Assembly (NCBI GenBank): GCA_025655595.1
Contig: JAHXIO010000010.1
Coordinates: 182,114 to 246,113 of the forward strand
Length of the DNA: 64,000 bases
Origin: Candidatus Thiodiazotropha sp. (ex Monitilora ramsayi)
GTDB lineage: Bacteria > Pseudomonadota > Gammaproteobacteria > Chromatiales > Chromatiaceae
Direction: 5' to 3'
Shown here: piece by piece, positions 27,491-36,072 of the stretch
Position numbering within the stretch: the first letter of the stretch is position 1
Layout: every line of letters begins with the position of its first letter
Notes under the pieces: model-generated
The model's input: the letters and a program-made list of their open reading frames with translations, nothing else
Databases searched by the model: none
What the model was told of the DNA's origin: nothing
Made by a program: the position numbers and the translations under genes

Positions 27491-28831
27491 ATGGGACTGT
27501 TCGACCTGTTTTCCGGGCTGAAGACCTTCGCCCACGGCATCCATCCGCCCTACCATAAGGATACGGCGGACAAACCGATTCGTCGGCTGCCCTTCCCTGC
27601 CCAGCTGGTCCTGCCGCTGGATCAGCATATCGGCAAGCCGGCCATCCCCCTGGTCAAGAAAGGCCAGGAGGTGGTACGCGGAGAGCCGATTGCAAAGGCC
27701 GACGGCGCTTTTTCCGTACCGCTGCATGCCCCGGCTACCGGCCGCGTAAGGGGGATCGAGCTGATGCCCACCCCCAAGGGCCCGAAGTCTGACGCCATCG
27801 TCATCGATGTCTACGAAGGATCGACCCAGGAGGTACTCTGGAAGCAACCCCGGGAGATGAGCGAACTCTCACCGGCGGAGGCGATCCAGGCCATTCAGGA
27901 GACCGGCATGGTGGGCCTGGGCGGCGCTGCCTTCCCCTCGCACCTGAAACTGACCATTCCAGAAGATAAGACCGTCGACACCCTGGTCATCAACGGTTGC
28001 GAGTGTGAACCCTATCTGACCTGCGACCACCGTGTCATGCTGGAGCATCCACAGGCGCTGATGCGGGGCATCCGCTATGCCATGCGCGCCACCGGCACCA
28101 CTCAGGCCATCATTGGCGTGGAAGACAACAAGATGGACGCGGTGGAGATCCTGCGCAACCATCTGCCCAAGGGCGGGGCGATCAAGGTCGAGGCAGTGGA
28201 GACCAAATATCCCCAGGGTTCCGAAAAGATGTTGATCAAATCGGTGCTCAATCGGGAGGTACCCGCCGGCGGTCTGCCCGCGGATGTGGGCGTTGTGGTT
28301 AACAACGTCGGCACCCTGGCCGGACTCGGACGTCTGCTGCCCGAGGGCGAAGGGCTGATCGAACGGGTCATCACCGTGGCGGGACCCGGTATCGTCAAGC
28401 CGGGCAACTATCTGGTGCCTTTGGGCACACCGATCCGCCACATTCTGGAACAGGTGGGCTATGAAGGCTCACGCACCGAATTCATTCTCGGCGGCCCGAT
28501 GATGGGTCCTGCCGTCTCAGCCATGGATACGCCGATCACCAAGGGGACCTCCGGCCTCCTGGTGCTGAATGAGCCTTCCATCGAAGAGGAGAGCCATAAG
28601 ATCTGGCCCTGTATCCGCTGCGCCCGCTGCGTCAAGGCCTGCCCGATGCACCTCAATCCCTCGATACTCGGTCAAATGGCGGCGAAGCGAAAATATGAGG
28701 AGATGGCTGAGGATTACCATCTCAACGACTGCTTCGAATGCGGTTGCTGTTCCTATGTCTGCCCCTCGAATATCCCCTTGGTGCAGTACTTCCGTATCGC
28801 CAAGGCGATCAACCGGGAGCAGGTGGCGTGA
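27491..28831 (+). CDS. rnfC: Rnf complex subunit C
   Basis: 446 residues. NADH/FMN-binding Nqo1-like region with GLGGAAFPSHLKL near 136 and VINGCECEPYLTCDHR near 165. The SLBB-like and C-terminal parts carry two [4Fe-4S] motifs, CIRCARCVKACP near 373-384 and CFECGCCSYVCP near 414-425. RnfC is the cytoplasmic subunit that exchanges electrons with NADH. An AAGGAA Shine-Dalgarno precedes the ATG. It lacks the long Ala/Lys/Glu-rich C-terminal extension of E. coli RsxC, like most other Rnf systems. Confidence 0.95.
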   Translation: MGLFDLFSGLKTFAHGIHPPYHKDTADKPIRRLPFPAQLVLPLDQHIGKPAIPLVKKGQEVVRGEPIAKADGAFSVPLHAPATGRVRGIELMPTPKGPKSDAIVIDVYEGSTQEVLWKQPREMSELSPAEAIQAIQETGMVGLGGAAFPSHLKLTIPEDKTVDTLVINGCECEPYLTCDHRVMLEHPQALMRGIRYAMRATGTTQAIIGVEDNKMDAVEILRNHLPKGGAIKVEAVETKYPQGSEKMLIKSVLNREVPAGGLPADVGVVVNNVGTLAGLGRLLPEGEGLIERVITVAGPGIVKPGNYLVPLGTPIRHILEQVGYEGSRTEFILGGPMMGPAVSAMDTPITKGTSGLLVLNEPSIEEESHKIWPCIRCARCVKACPMHLNPSILGQMAAKRKYEEMAEDYHLNDCFECGCCSYVCPSNIPLVQYFRIAKAINREQVA

Positions 28832-28870
28832 GTGACATCGACTGTCAGTCATCAGGCGTAAGCTATCTTT

Positions 28871-28928
28871 GGTGCGGCAAGCCGTACCCTACGCACGTAT
28901 CCAATGTAGGGTGCGGTATTACCGCACC
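28871..28928. repeat. Dispersed palindromic repeat (TGTAGGGTGCGG type), copy 1
   Basis: GGTGCGGCAAGCCGTACCCTACG and, 12 bp later, TGTAGGGTGCGGTATTACCGCACC are inverted copies of one module. The same module occurs at 47025-47089 in opposite order. It lies in the 125-bp space between rnfC and rnfD and can fold into a long hairpin in the operon mRNA. Confidence 0.7.
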
Positions 28929-28956
28929 GAATGCTAAAGGCAATATCAATTAGCAC

Positions 28957-30003
28957 ATGAGTAAGAAACCGACAATCGAGCTGCGTACCTCTCCCCATGC
29001 CCATGCGGGAGGCGACGTGGTCAGGATCATGCGCAACGTGGTCTACGCCATGCTGCCCATCTGCGCCTTCACCATCTGGCAGTTCGGACTGAGCGCCCTC
29101 GCCCTGTTGGTAGTGGTAACCGCCACCTGTATGGCCAGCGAGCGGCTGTTCAATCGTTTGAGCGGCCAGCCCAGCAGTCTCGGTGACTGGTCGGCGGTGA
29201 TTACCGGCATCCTCCTGGCCCTAACCCTGCCGCCCGGCTTCCCCCTGTGGATGGGTGCTGTGGCCGCCTTTGCGGGGGTCGCCCTGGGCAAGGCCCTGTT
29301 CGGCGGATTGGGTATGAATGCGATGAACCCCGCCCTCATCGGCCGTGCATTTGTACAGGCCGCCTTTCCGGTGGCCATCACTACTTGGACCCCTGCTTTC
29401 TTCGAGGGCCGTTTCACCAGTTTCGTCCCCACCACCCTGACACCCCCCTTTCTACAGCCGCCGGCCATCGGTGACTGGGTCTCATCGGTAACGGTTGACG
29501 CCTTCAGCGGCGCCACCCCCCTGGCCCTGCAGAAGTTTGAAGGGATACAGATGGACACCCTGGATATGCTGCTGGGTACCACCGCGGGCTCCGCGGGCGA
29601 GACCTCCGCGCTACTGATCCTGATCTGCGGGCTCTACCTGGCCGCGCGGCGCATGCTCGACTGGCGCATCCCGGTGTTGGTGATGCTGGGGGCCGCTGTG
29701 ACGGCCGGGATCTTCTTTCTCATCGACCCGGTGAAGTATCCGGATCCGCTATTTGTCCTCCTCTCGGGCGGCCTGATGCTGGGCGCCTGGTTCATGGCCA
29801 GCGATATGGTCGGTTCACCCGTGACCCCACTGGGCGTGGTGATCTACGGCCTGATGATCGGCGTGCTCACCGTCATCATCCGTCTCTTCGGTGGCCTGAC
29901 CGAAGGCGTGATGTACGCCATTCTGTTGGGTAACGCAGCGACACCGTTGATCGACCAGCTCACCCAGCCAAGGGTCTTCGGCGAACAGAGGGCAGGCAAA
30001 TGA
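28957..30003 (+). CDS. rnfD: Rnf complex subunit D
   Basis: 348-residue membrane protein of the NqrB/RnfD family with about nine transmembrane helices. The covalent FMN attachment motif is DAFSGATPL, with the flavinylated Thr near residue 185. LGGLGMNAMNPALIGRAF-like family segments (FGGLGMNAMNPALIGR) are present. It forms the ion- and electron-conducting core with RnfG. Its stop overlaps the start of rnfG by 4 bp. No ApbE flavin transferase gene is present in this window. Confidence 0.96.
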   Translation: MSKKPTIELRTSPHAHAGGDVVRIMRNVVYAMLPICAFTIWQFGLSALALLVVVTATCMASERLFNRLSGQPSSLGDWSAVITGILLALTLPPGFPLWMGAVAAFAGVALGKALFGGLGMNAMNPALIGRAFVQAAFPVAITTWTPAFFEGRFTSFVPTTLTPPFLQPPAIGDWVSSVTVDAFSGATPLALQKFEGIQMDTLDMLLGTTAGSAGETSALLILICGLYLAARRMLDWRIPVLVMLGAAVTAGIFFLIDPVKYPDPLFVLLSGGLMLGAWFMASDMVGSPVTPLGVVIYGLMIGVLTVIIRLFGGLTEGVMYAILLGNAATPLIDQLTQPRVFGEQRAGK

Positions 30004-30728
30004 GTACGCCCGAAACCGAAGTGATGCAGCAACCGGCCACACCGACCGGTCCGATGATCCGCACCCTGATGGGTATCGCCATGCTCTCGGGCTTTCTGGT
30101 GGTGCTGACCTACCAGCTCACCAAACCGATCATCGAGGAGAACCAGCGCCGCGCCATCGAGGCGGCCGTATTTCAGGTCATTCCCGGCGCCGTCGCACGC
30201 AAGGATTTCGTCGTCAACGAGACCGGGGTGGTTGCAGTAACAGCGGATAATCCAGCTGAAGGCATACCCATCTATGCAGGCTACGATCAGGAGGGCCAAC
30301 TGAAGGGTATCGCAGCCAAGGCTGGCGCCCAAGGCTATGCCGACATGATCTACCTGCTCTACGGCTATGAACCTGAGTGCCAGTGCATCCGCGGCATCAA
30401 GGTTCTCAAACTGGCGGAGACACCAGGTCTGGGTGACAAGATCATCACCGATGCGAACTTCGTCGCCAACTTCGATGCGCTGGATGCCAGCCTGAATGAC
30501 GCCGGCAGCGACCTGGCCAACGACATCGTCACCGTCAAACACGGGACCAAGCAGAATCCCTGGGAGATCGATGCCATCTCCGGCGCGACCATCTCCGCCA
30601 AGGCGGTGGGCAAGGCCCTCAACCTCTCGGCAAAGGCGCTGCTGCCGAAGCTGGCGCCTCAGGTTGGGAAATTGAAAGAGAATCCACCCCGTCAGTCACC
30701 TGAACAGGGTGAAGAAAAGGTAAATTAA
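30000..30728 (+). CDS. rnfG: Rnf complex subunit G
   Basis: 242 residues. One N-terminal transmembrane helix (near 21-40), then a periplasmic FMN-binding domain with the flavinylation motif DAISGATISAKAV, Thr near 196. A PGLGDKI segment (AETPGLGDKIITDANF) near 141 matches the family. The C-terminal 25 residues are Pro/Glu/Lys rich and probably disordered. It is translationally coupled to rnfD. Confidence 0.95.
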   Translation: MSTPETEVMQQPATPTGPMIRTLMGIAMLSGFLVVLTYQLTKPIIEENQRRAIEAAVFQVIPGAVARKDFVVNETGVVAVTADNPAEGIPIYAGYDQEGQLKGIAAKAGAQGYADMIYLLYGYEPECQCIRGIKVLKLAETPGLGDKIITDANFVANFDALDASLNDAGSDLANDIVTVKHGTKQNPWEIDAISGATISAKAVGKALNLSAKALLPKLAPQVGKLKENPPRQSPEQGEEKVN

Positions 30729-30818
30729 TTCTCCTATGCCGGGTTGGGTTGACCCCACGCAAGGCTTGAAGCGGATAGGTAAACGATAATCCACTGGTTC
30801 GGATGAAAAGCGATCGAA

Positions 30819-31466
30819 ATGAGTAAAAGAAGCAACGACAGCATCACTTGGGGCACCTTCAGCGAAGGCCTGTGGCGCGATAATCCGGTCTTCGTCATGC
30901 TGCTCGGTATGTGCCCGGTGCTGGCGGTAACCAACTCCGCAATCAATGCCCTCGCCATGGGCCTGGCCACCACCTTCGTACTCCTGGCCTCCGGCGTCCT
31001 CATCTCCCTGTTGCGTCACAGTATCCCCAAGCAGGTGCGCATTGCCACCTACATCGTCATCATCGCGACCTTCGTGACGATCGTGGACTACGCCATCCAG
31101 GCGATCTCCCTTGACCTCTACAATGCCCTCGGCGCTTTCATCCAATTGATTGTGGCGAACTGCATGATCCTTGGGCGAGCAGAGGCCTACGCCTCCCGCA
31201 ACCGGCCGTTGAAGTCGTTGACCAATGCCCTGGGTATGGGAGCCGGTTTTACCATTGCCCTCCTCTGCCTGGGTGTGGTTCGAGAGGTACTCGGCGCGGG
31301 CAGCCTGTTCGGCATCGATCTGTTCGGTCCCCGTTTCGAACCCTGGGTGGTAATGATACTGCCGGCAGGCGGTTTCATCGTTCTGGGGGCCTGGCTGTTG
31401 TTGTTTGAATGGATCAAACAGCGCAAAGAGCGGCTGGACCTGGAAGCCGCAGCGGAAACACGTTAA
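30819..31466 (+). CDS. rnfE: Rnf complex subunit E
   Basis: 215-residue integral membrane protein of the RnfE/NqrD family, six predicted helices. Characteristic segments: NPVFVMLLGMCPVLAVTNSA near 24-43 with the conserved Cys, and LIVANCMILGRAEAYASRN near 109-127 with the second Cys. In Rnf and Nqr these Cys residues of RnfA/RnfE bind an intramembrane [2Fe-2S] cluster. It is followed by the AT-rich inverted repeat separating it from rnfA. Confidence 0.95.
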   Translation: MSKRSNDSITWGTFSEGLWRDNPVFVMLLGMCPVLAVTNSAINALAMGLATTFVLLASGVLISLLRHSIPKQVRIATYIVIIATFVTIVDYAIQAISLDLYNALGAFIQLIVANCMILGRAEAYASRNRPLKSLTNALGMGAGFTIALLCLGVVREVLGAGSLFGIDLFGPRFEPWVVMILPAGGFIVLGAWLLLFEWIKQRKERLDLEAAAETR

Positions 31467-31467
31467 T

Positions 31468-31597
31468 GAATTTTGAATTGTTAATTTTGAATGTTGAATT
31501 GCCGGTGTGCGCTTCGCGCACGCTCGATTCATTTCAAACACAGCGTGAGCAACGCGAACCCATCAATTCAAAATTCATAATTCAACACTCAAAATTC
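31468..31597. repeat. AT-rich inverted repeat between rnfE and rnfA
   Basis: Bases 31468-31500 and the reverse complement of 31565-31597 match at 27 of 33 positions (GAATTTTGAATTG type). The middle holds a perfect GC-rich hairpin (GTGCGC, TTC, GCGCAC) near 31506. The base composition differs from the surrounding genes. It looks like an inserted small repeat unit that leaves the operon intact. Confidence 0.6.
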
Positions 31598-31610
31598 GGA
31601 ACGCAGTGAC

Positions 31611-32189
31611 ATGACAGAATCACTCAGCTTTATCTTTTTAAACGCCGTACTGGCCAACAACTTCGTACTGGCCCTGTTTCTCGGTCTCTGCCCTTTCCTC
31701 GGTGTCTCCGGCAAACTCGACACCGCAATCCCCATGGGCCTGGCAACCATGTTCGTCATGCTGGTCAGCTCCGTCTGCGCCTATCTGATCAATATCGTAC
31801 TGGTCACGTTCGAGATCGAGTTTCTGCGCCTGATCGCCTATATTGCGGTCATCGCCAGTGCGGTGCAGTTGGTTGAGATGGCGCTGAAGAAATTATCGCC
31901 CGCACTGTTCCGTTCGCTGGGTATTTTCCTGCCGCTGATCACCACTAACTGCGCCATCCTCGGTCTGGCCCTGTTTCAGACCTTCAAGGAGTACAATTTC
32001 ACCCAGTCTCTGGTCTATGCCATTGGCGCAGGTATCGGCTTCATTCTGGCCATCGTGCTGATGGCCGGACTGCGGGAGAAACTGGAGCTCTCCACCATGC
32101 CTTCCATTACCCAGGGCGCCGCCGTCAGCCTGATGCTCGGCGGCCTGCTATCGCTCTCCTTCATGGGATTTGCCGGGCTGGGGGGCTGA
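31611..32189 (+). CDS. rnfA: Rnf complex subunit A
   Basis: 192 residues, six transmembrane helices, RnfA/NqrE family. NNFVLALFLGLCPFLGVSG near 16-34 and LPLITTNCAILGLALF near 104-119 contain the two Cys residues that share the membrane [2Fe-2S] cluster with RnfE. In most proteobacteria rnfA is the first gene of the operon; here it is last among the rnf genes, giving the order B-PFOR-C-D-G-E-A. Confidence 0.96.
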   Translation: MTESLSFIFLNAVLANNFVLALFLGLCPFLGVSGKLDTAIPMGLATMFVMLVSSVCAYLINIVLVTFEIEFLRLIAYIAVIASAVQLVEMALKKLSPALFRSLGIFLPLITTNCAILGLALFQTFKEYNFTQSLVYAIGAGIGFILAIVLMAGLREKLELSTMPSITQGAAVSLMLGGLLSLSFMGFAGLGG

Positions 32190-32325
32190 GGCCACGTTTC
32201 GGAAGACAGAGGCTGAATGAGAAGCACATGATCATGGATGCGCAGCACAACAAACGGCCGAAAAGTCGCTCGCCGGATAAAAAATACGGTATAAAGACGA
32301 ATTATTTTCTTATGTGTGCATAAAA

Positions 32326-32517
32326 ATGCTTGATTATCTCATCGCAATGACGATCATTCCCCTTTTGCTGCTCGGTTGGCTGATTGTGCAGTCGATCACG
32401 CGGCGTTTTGCGAAGATGCATCCCGAATTCGGCCCACCCAGGGAAGAGGGATCGGGCTGCGGAAAGAGTTGCCTGTGCAGCGGCAGCAGCTGCCAGCGAC
32501 GAGGAGACCACCCCTGA
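32326..32517 (+). CDS. Small single-helix membrane protein with C-terminal Cys cluster
   Basis: 63 residues from the Met at 32326. One transmembrane helix (residues 3-22: DYLIAMTIIPLLLLGWLIVQ), then a basic segment and a C-terminal cluster of four cysteines, GSGCGKSCLCSGSSCQR. No family is recognised. The shape (single helix plus four-Cys tail) recalls NqrM/DUF539, which delivers iron for the NqrD/NqrE cluster, although the sequence is different. Placement directly after rnfA and before ppsA suggests a role in Rnf cluster assembly (inference). It is short and easily missed, but coding looks real because of its composition and spacing to ppsA. Confidence 0.7.
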   Translation: MLDYLIAMTIIPLLLLGWLIVQSITRRFAKMHPEFGPPREEGSGCGKSCLCSGSSCQRRGDHP

Positions 32518-32529
32518 GGATCAAAAACA

Positions 32530-34938
32530 ATGAGTGAACCATCCAACCAAACCGAAAACCGAGGACAAGCGGTGAACGAACAAGTCATCTGGTTCGAAAA
32601 TCTGAAAATGCACGATGTGGACCAGGTGGGCGGCAAAAATGCATCTCTTGGCGAGATGATCAGCGGCCTGGCCGATGCAGGGGTCAGCGTACCCGGCGGT
32701 TTTGCCACCACCGCGCACGCCTTCAGGGAGTTTCTTCGCCACAACCGCCTGGCCGAGCGGATCGATCCTCTGCTGAAACAGTTGGATGTCAGTGATGTCA
32801 CGGCACTTGCCGAAGCCGGCAAGACGGTACGTCAATGGGTGGTCGAAGCGCCTTTTCCCGAAGCGTTGGAGAATGCCGTCACTGCCGCATACAAAAAGCT
32901 CACCGGTGATGCTGAAAACCCGCCGTCGGTTGCCGTCCGCTCATCGGCAACGGCGGAAGATCTGCCAGACGCCTCTTTCGCCGGTCAGCAGGAGACCTTC
33001 CTCAATGTCGAGGGCCTGGAAGATGTACTGGTCGCAATCAAGGAGGTCTTTGCCTCCCTCTACAACGATCGCGCCATCTCCTACCGGGTACATCAGGGTT
33101 TCGCGCATGAGGAAGTGGCGCTCTCCGCCGGTATCCAGCGCATGGTTCGTTCAGACATTGGCGCTGCAGGCGTTATGTTCACCCTGGACACCGAATCCGG
33201 CTTCAAGGACGCCGTCTTTATCACCAGCTCCTACGGTCTCGGAGAGACGGTGGTACAGGGCGCCGTCAATCCGGATGAGTTCTATGTCCACAAGGGCAAT
33301 GTAGAGGCAGGCCGACCCGCCATCCTGCGTCGCAACCTGGGCAGCAAAGCCATCAAGATGGTCTACGGCCAAGAGGGTGAAGAGCGTGTCGTCACCGTCG
33401 ATGTGGCGGATGAGGATCGGCGGCAGTTCTCTCTGACCAGCGAGCAGGTCGAGAGCCTGGCTAGCATGGCCATCACCATCGAAAAACACTACGATCGCCC
33501 GATGGATATCGAGTGGGGCCTGGACGGCAGTGACGGCAAGCTCTACATCCTGCAGGCAAGACCGGAAACGGTGGAGAGCCGGGTCGACACTGCAACGGTT
33601 GAGCGTTTTCAACTGGAGGAGCGTGGTAACGTCGTGGCCCAGGGCAGAGCCATCGGCCAGCGTATCGGTAGTGGCGTCGCGAAAATCATCCACAACGCCA
33701 GCGAGATGGCGAAAGTGGCCGAAGGCGATGTACTGGTGACCGATATGACCGATCCCGACTGGGAGCCGGTGATGAAGCGTGCCTCGGCCATCGTCACCAA
33801 CCGGGGTGGACGAACCTGCCATGCGGCGATCATTGCTCGTGAATTGGGTATTCCCGCTGTGGTCGGTTGTCATGACGCCACAGAGAACTTGCAGGACGGA
33901 CAAGAAGTCACTGTCTCCTGCGCTGAGGGCGACGACGGTTTCATCTATGAAGGACTCCTGAAATACTCGGTCAGTCAGGGTGATGTGGACAATCTGCCTG
34001 AACCGCCGGCAAAGATCATGATGAATGTGGCCAACCCGAGCCGTGCCTTTGCCTTCAGTCGTATCCCCAATGCGGGCATAGGGCTGGCGCGACTGGAGTT
34101 CATCATCAACACCACGATCGGTGTGCACCCCCGCGCTCTGATGGACTTCGACAAGCTCCCGGCGGATATCAAATCCACCGTTCAGGCACAAATGGCCGGT
34201 TACGATGACCCGGTCGGTTTCTATGTCGAGAAACTGGTGGAAGGCATCTCTACCCTGGCGGCCGCATTCAACGGCAAGCCGGTCATTGTTCGTATGTCCG
34301 ATTTCAAATCGAACGAGTACGCCAACCTCATCGGCGGCAAACTCTACGAGCCCGAAGAAGAGAATCCGATGATCGGATTCCGTGGCGCATCCCGCTACAT
34401 CTCTGAGACCTTCCGCCCCTGTTTCGAACTGGAGTGCCAGGCATTGAAGCGGGTCCGTGAAGAGATGGGCTTCACCAACGTGGAGATCATGATCCCCTTC
34501 GTCCGTACCCTCGACGAAGCTGCAGGCGTCATCAGGCTCCTTGAGGAGAATGGACTCAAGCGAGGTGAGAACGGCCTGCGCGTGATCATGATGTGTGAGC
34601 TCCCCTCAAATGCCGTTTTGGCCAAGGAGTTCCTCGAATATTTCGACGGCTTCTCCATCGGCTCAAACGACATGACTCAGCTGACACTGGGACTCGATCG
34701 GGACTCCGGCCTGGTGGCGAAAAGCTTCGACGAGCGTAATCCAGCGGTCAAGAAGATGCTCAGCATGGCGATCAACGCCTGTCGGGAAGCAGATAAGTAC
34801 GTAGGAATCTGCGGGCAGGGTCCCTCGGACTACCCCGATTTGGCTGAGTGGCTGGTGGAACAGAAGATCGCCAGCGTCTCCCTCAATCCTGACACGGTGA
34901 TCGACACCTGGCGACTGTTGACCGGATTGAAAGGTTAA
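32530..34938 (+). CDS. ppsA: Phosphoenolpyruvate synthase
   Basis: 802 residues, the normal PpsA length. Pyruvate + ATP + H2O to PEP + AMP + Pi, cytoplasmic. The N-terminal ATP-grasp domain begins [12 protein letters not shown]. The phosphohistidine domain has the catalytic His in [14 protein letters not shown] near 430. The C-terminal TIM barrel carries [17 protein letters not shown] and [10 protein letters not shown] with the active Cys. A GAGGA Shine-Dalgarno is 9 bp before the ATG at 32530. It follows the Rnf-PFOR genes and precedes its own regulator, tying pyruvate made by the PFOR to gluconeogenesis. Confidence 0.96.
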   Translation: MSEPSNQTENRGQAVNEQVIWFENLKMHDVDQVGGKNASLGEMISGLADAGVSVPGGFATTAHAFREFLRHNRLAERIDPLLKQLDVSDVTALAEAGKTVRQWVVEAPFPEALENAVTAAYKKLTGDAENPPSVAVRSSATAEDLPDASFAGQQETFLNVEGLEDVLVAIKEVFASLYNDRAISYRVHQGFAHEEVALSAGIQRMVRSDIGAAGVMFTLDTESGFKDAVFITSSYGLGETVVQGAVNPDEFYVHKGNVEAGRPAILRRNLGSKAIKMVYGQEGEERVVTVDVADEDRRQFSLTSEQVESLASMAITIEKHYDRPMDIEWGLDGSDGKLYILQARPETVESRVDTATVERFQLEERGNVVAQGRAIGQRIGSGVAKIIHNASEMAKVAEGDVLVTDMTDPDWEPVMKRASAIVTNRGGRTCHAAIIARELGIPAVVGCHDATENLQDGQEVTVSCAEGDDGFIYEGLLKYSVSQGDVDNLPEPPAKIMMNVANPSRAFAFSRIPNAGIGLARLEFIINTTIGVHPRALMDFDKLPADIKSTVQAQMAGYDDPVGFYVEKLVEGISTLAAAFNGKPVIVRMSDFKSNEYANLIGGKLYEPEEENPMIGFRGASRYISETFRPCFELECQALKRVREEMGFTNVEIMIPFVRTLDEAAGVIRLLEENGLKRGENGLRVIMMCELPSNAVLAKEFLEYFDGFSIGSNDMTQLTLGLDRDSGLVAKSFDERNPAVKKMLSMAINACREADKYVGICGQGPSDYPDLAEWLVEQKIASVSLNPDTVIDTWRLLTGLKG

Positions 34939-34956
34939 TCACGACAATGGGTATAT

Positions 34957-35000
34957 GCAGGCTGGGCCGACATCGAAAGGCGCAGCCTGCATGCTGCGCT
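34957..35000. other. Inverted repeat after ppsA
   Basis: TGCAGGCTG and CAGCCTGCA form a 9-bp perfect stem with a loop of about 18 nt in the 105-bp space before ppsR, without a T run. It may be an mRNA-processing or REP-like structure rather than an intrinsic terminator. Confidence 0.4.
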
Positions 35001-35043
35001 TCACTGCGCCCCAAAGCGAAATGATTCGGTTCCGTCACCCAAC

Positions 35044-35865
35044 ATGAAACGTACCGTTTACTTCCTCGCCGACCATACCGGCATCACTGTAGAGGCCATG
35101 GGTCGCTCTCTCTTGAGCCAGTTCGAGGGTTTCGAATATGAGACCGTACACTGGCCTTTCATAGACACACTTGAGAAGGCCAGGCGGGTGGCAGAGCGTA
35201 TCAATCAGACGACCATGGAATCGGAAAAGAAACCGATAGTCTTCACTACCCTGGTCGATCCCAAGATTCGAGACTATTTTAAGAAACTGGATGTCCCGGT
35301 GATGGACTTTTTCGAGTCTTTCACCACACGCCTGGAAGAGGAACTGCAGATCCCCTCATCCCATGCACTCGGCCGTTACCACACCACTGATAACAGCCGG
35401 GCCTACGATCAACGCATCCATGCAGTCAACTTCGCCTTGAATAACGATGACGGGGCGATCACCAAGAACTACGCCACTTCCGATCTCATTCTGGTCGGTG
35501 TCTCACGTAGTGGCAAAACACCGACCTGCCTGTTTCTGGGACTTCAGCACAGCGTTCTCGCAGCCAACTATCCATTGACCGAGGATGACCTGCAAAGTGA
35601 CCTCATACCCAAGACGCTGTCGCCCTACCGGGAAAAACTCTACGGTCTCACCATCGACCCGCATCAGTTGCAACGTATCCGCCAGGAGCGGCGACCCGAC
35701 CGCCGTTATTCCTCTCTGGAACAATGCAAGATGGAGGTCAAACTCGCGGAGCAGCTCTACAAGCACTACAAGATTCCCTATCTCGACACCACCTCGATGT
35801 CGATCGAGGAGATTTCCGCCAGGCTCCTCCAGCATATCCATAGGGCTGCAGTTGCAGGGAGTTAA
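35044..35865 (+). CDS. ppsR: PEP synthase regulatory protein (bifunctional kinase/pyrophosphorylase)
   Basis: 273 residues, DUF299/PpsR family. It phosphorylates PpsA on a Thr next to the catalytic His using ADP and removes the phosphate with Pi. The N-terminal VYFLADHTGITVEAMGRSL and P-loop LVGVSRSGKTPTCLFL near 150-165 are diagnostic. MEVKLAEQLYKHYKIPYLDTTSMSIEEIS near 229-258 is the conserved C-terminal block. It sits 105 bp after its target gene, the usual arrangement. Confidence 0.95.
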   Translation: MKRTVYFLADHTGITVEAMGRSLLSQFEGFEYETVHWPFIDTLEKARRVAERINQTTMESEKKPIVFTTLVDPKIRDYFKKLDVPVMDFFESFTTRLEEELQIPSSHALGRYHTTDNSRAYDQRIHAVNFALNNDDGAITKNYATSDLILVGVSRSGKTPTCLFLGLQHSVLAANYPLTEDDLQSDLIPKTLSPYREKLYGLTIDPHQLQRIRQERRPDRRYSSLEQCKMEVKLAEQLYKHYKIPYLDTTSMSIEEISARLLQHIHRAAVAGS

Positions 35866-36072
35866 TCGGTCAAAAACTGAAAACCAGAGTCTATCCCTAA
35901 TCCCCACATATCCATGGCACTCAGTGTCTGCCGCAGTCGTTGAGGCGTGGTAAGACAAAGCTCGCCCGTCAGGCGAATGGCGTTATAATATTTCTAGCAT
36001 TCAACGCGGCCAAATCTTTTTAAAACATAAAAAGGCCTCGTATCCAAATGAAAAAACAGGATTTTTCGTCAC

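Noticed and set aside
31409..31609. 66-codon plus-strand ORF across the rnfE end
   Set aside because: It overlaps the rnfE coding region and the AT-rich inverted repeat, with no coding features.
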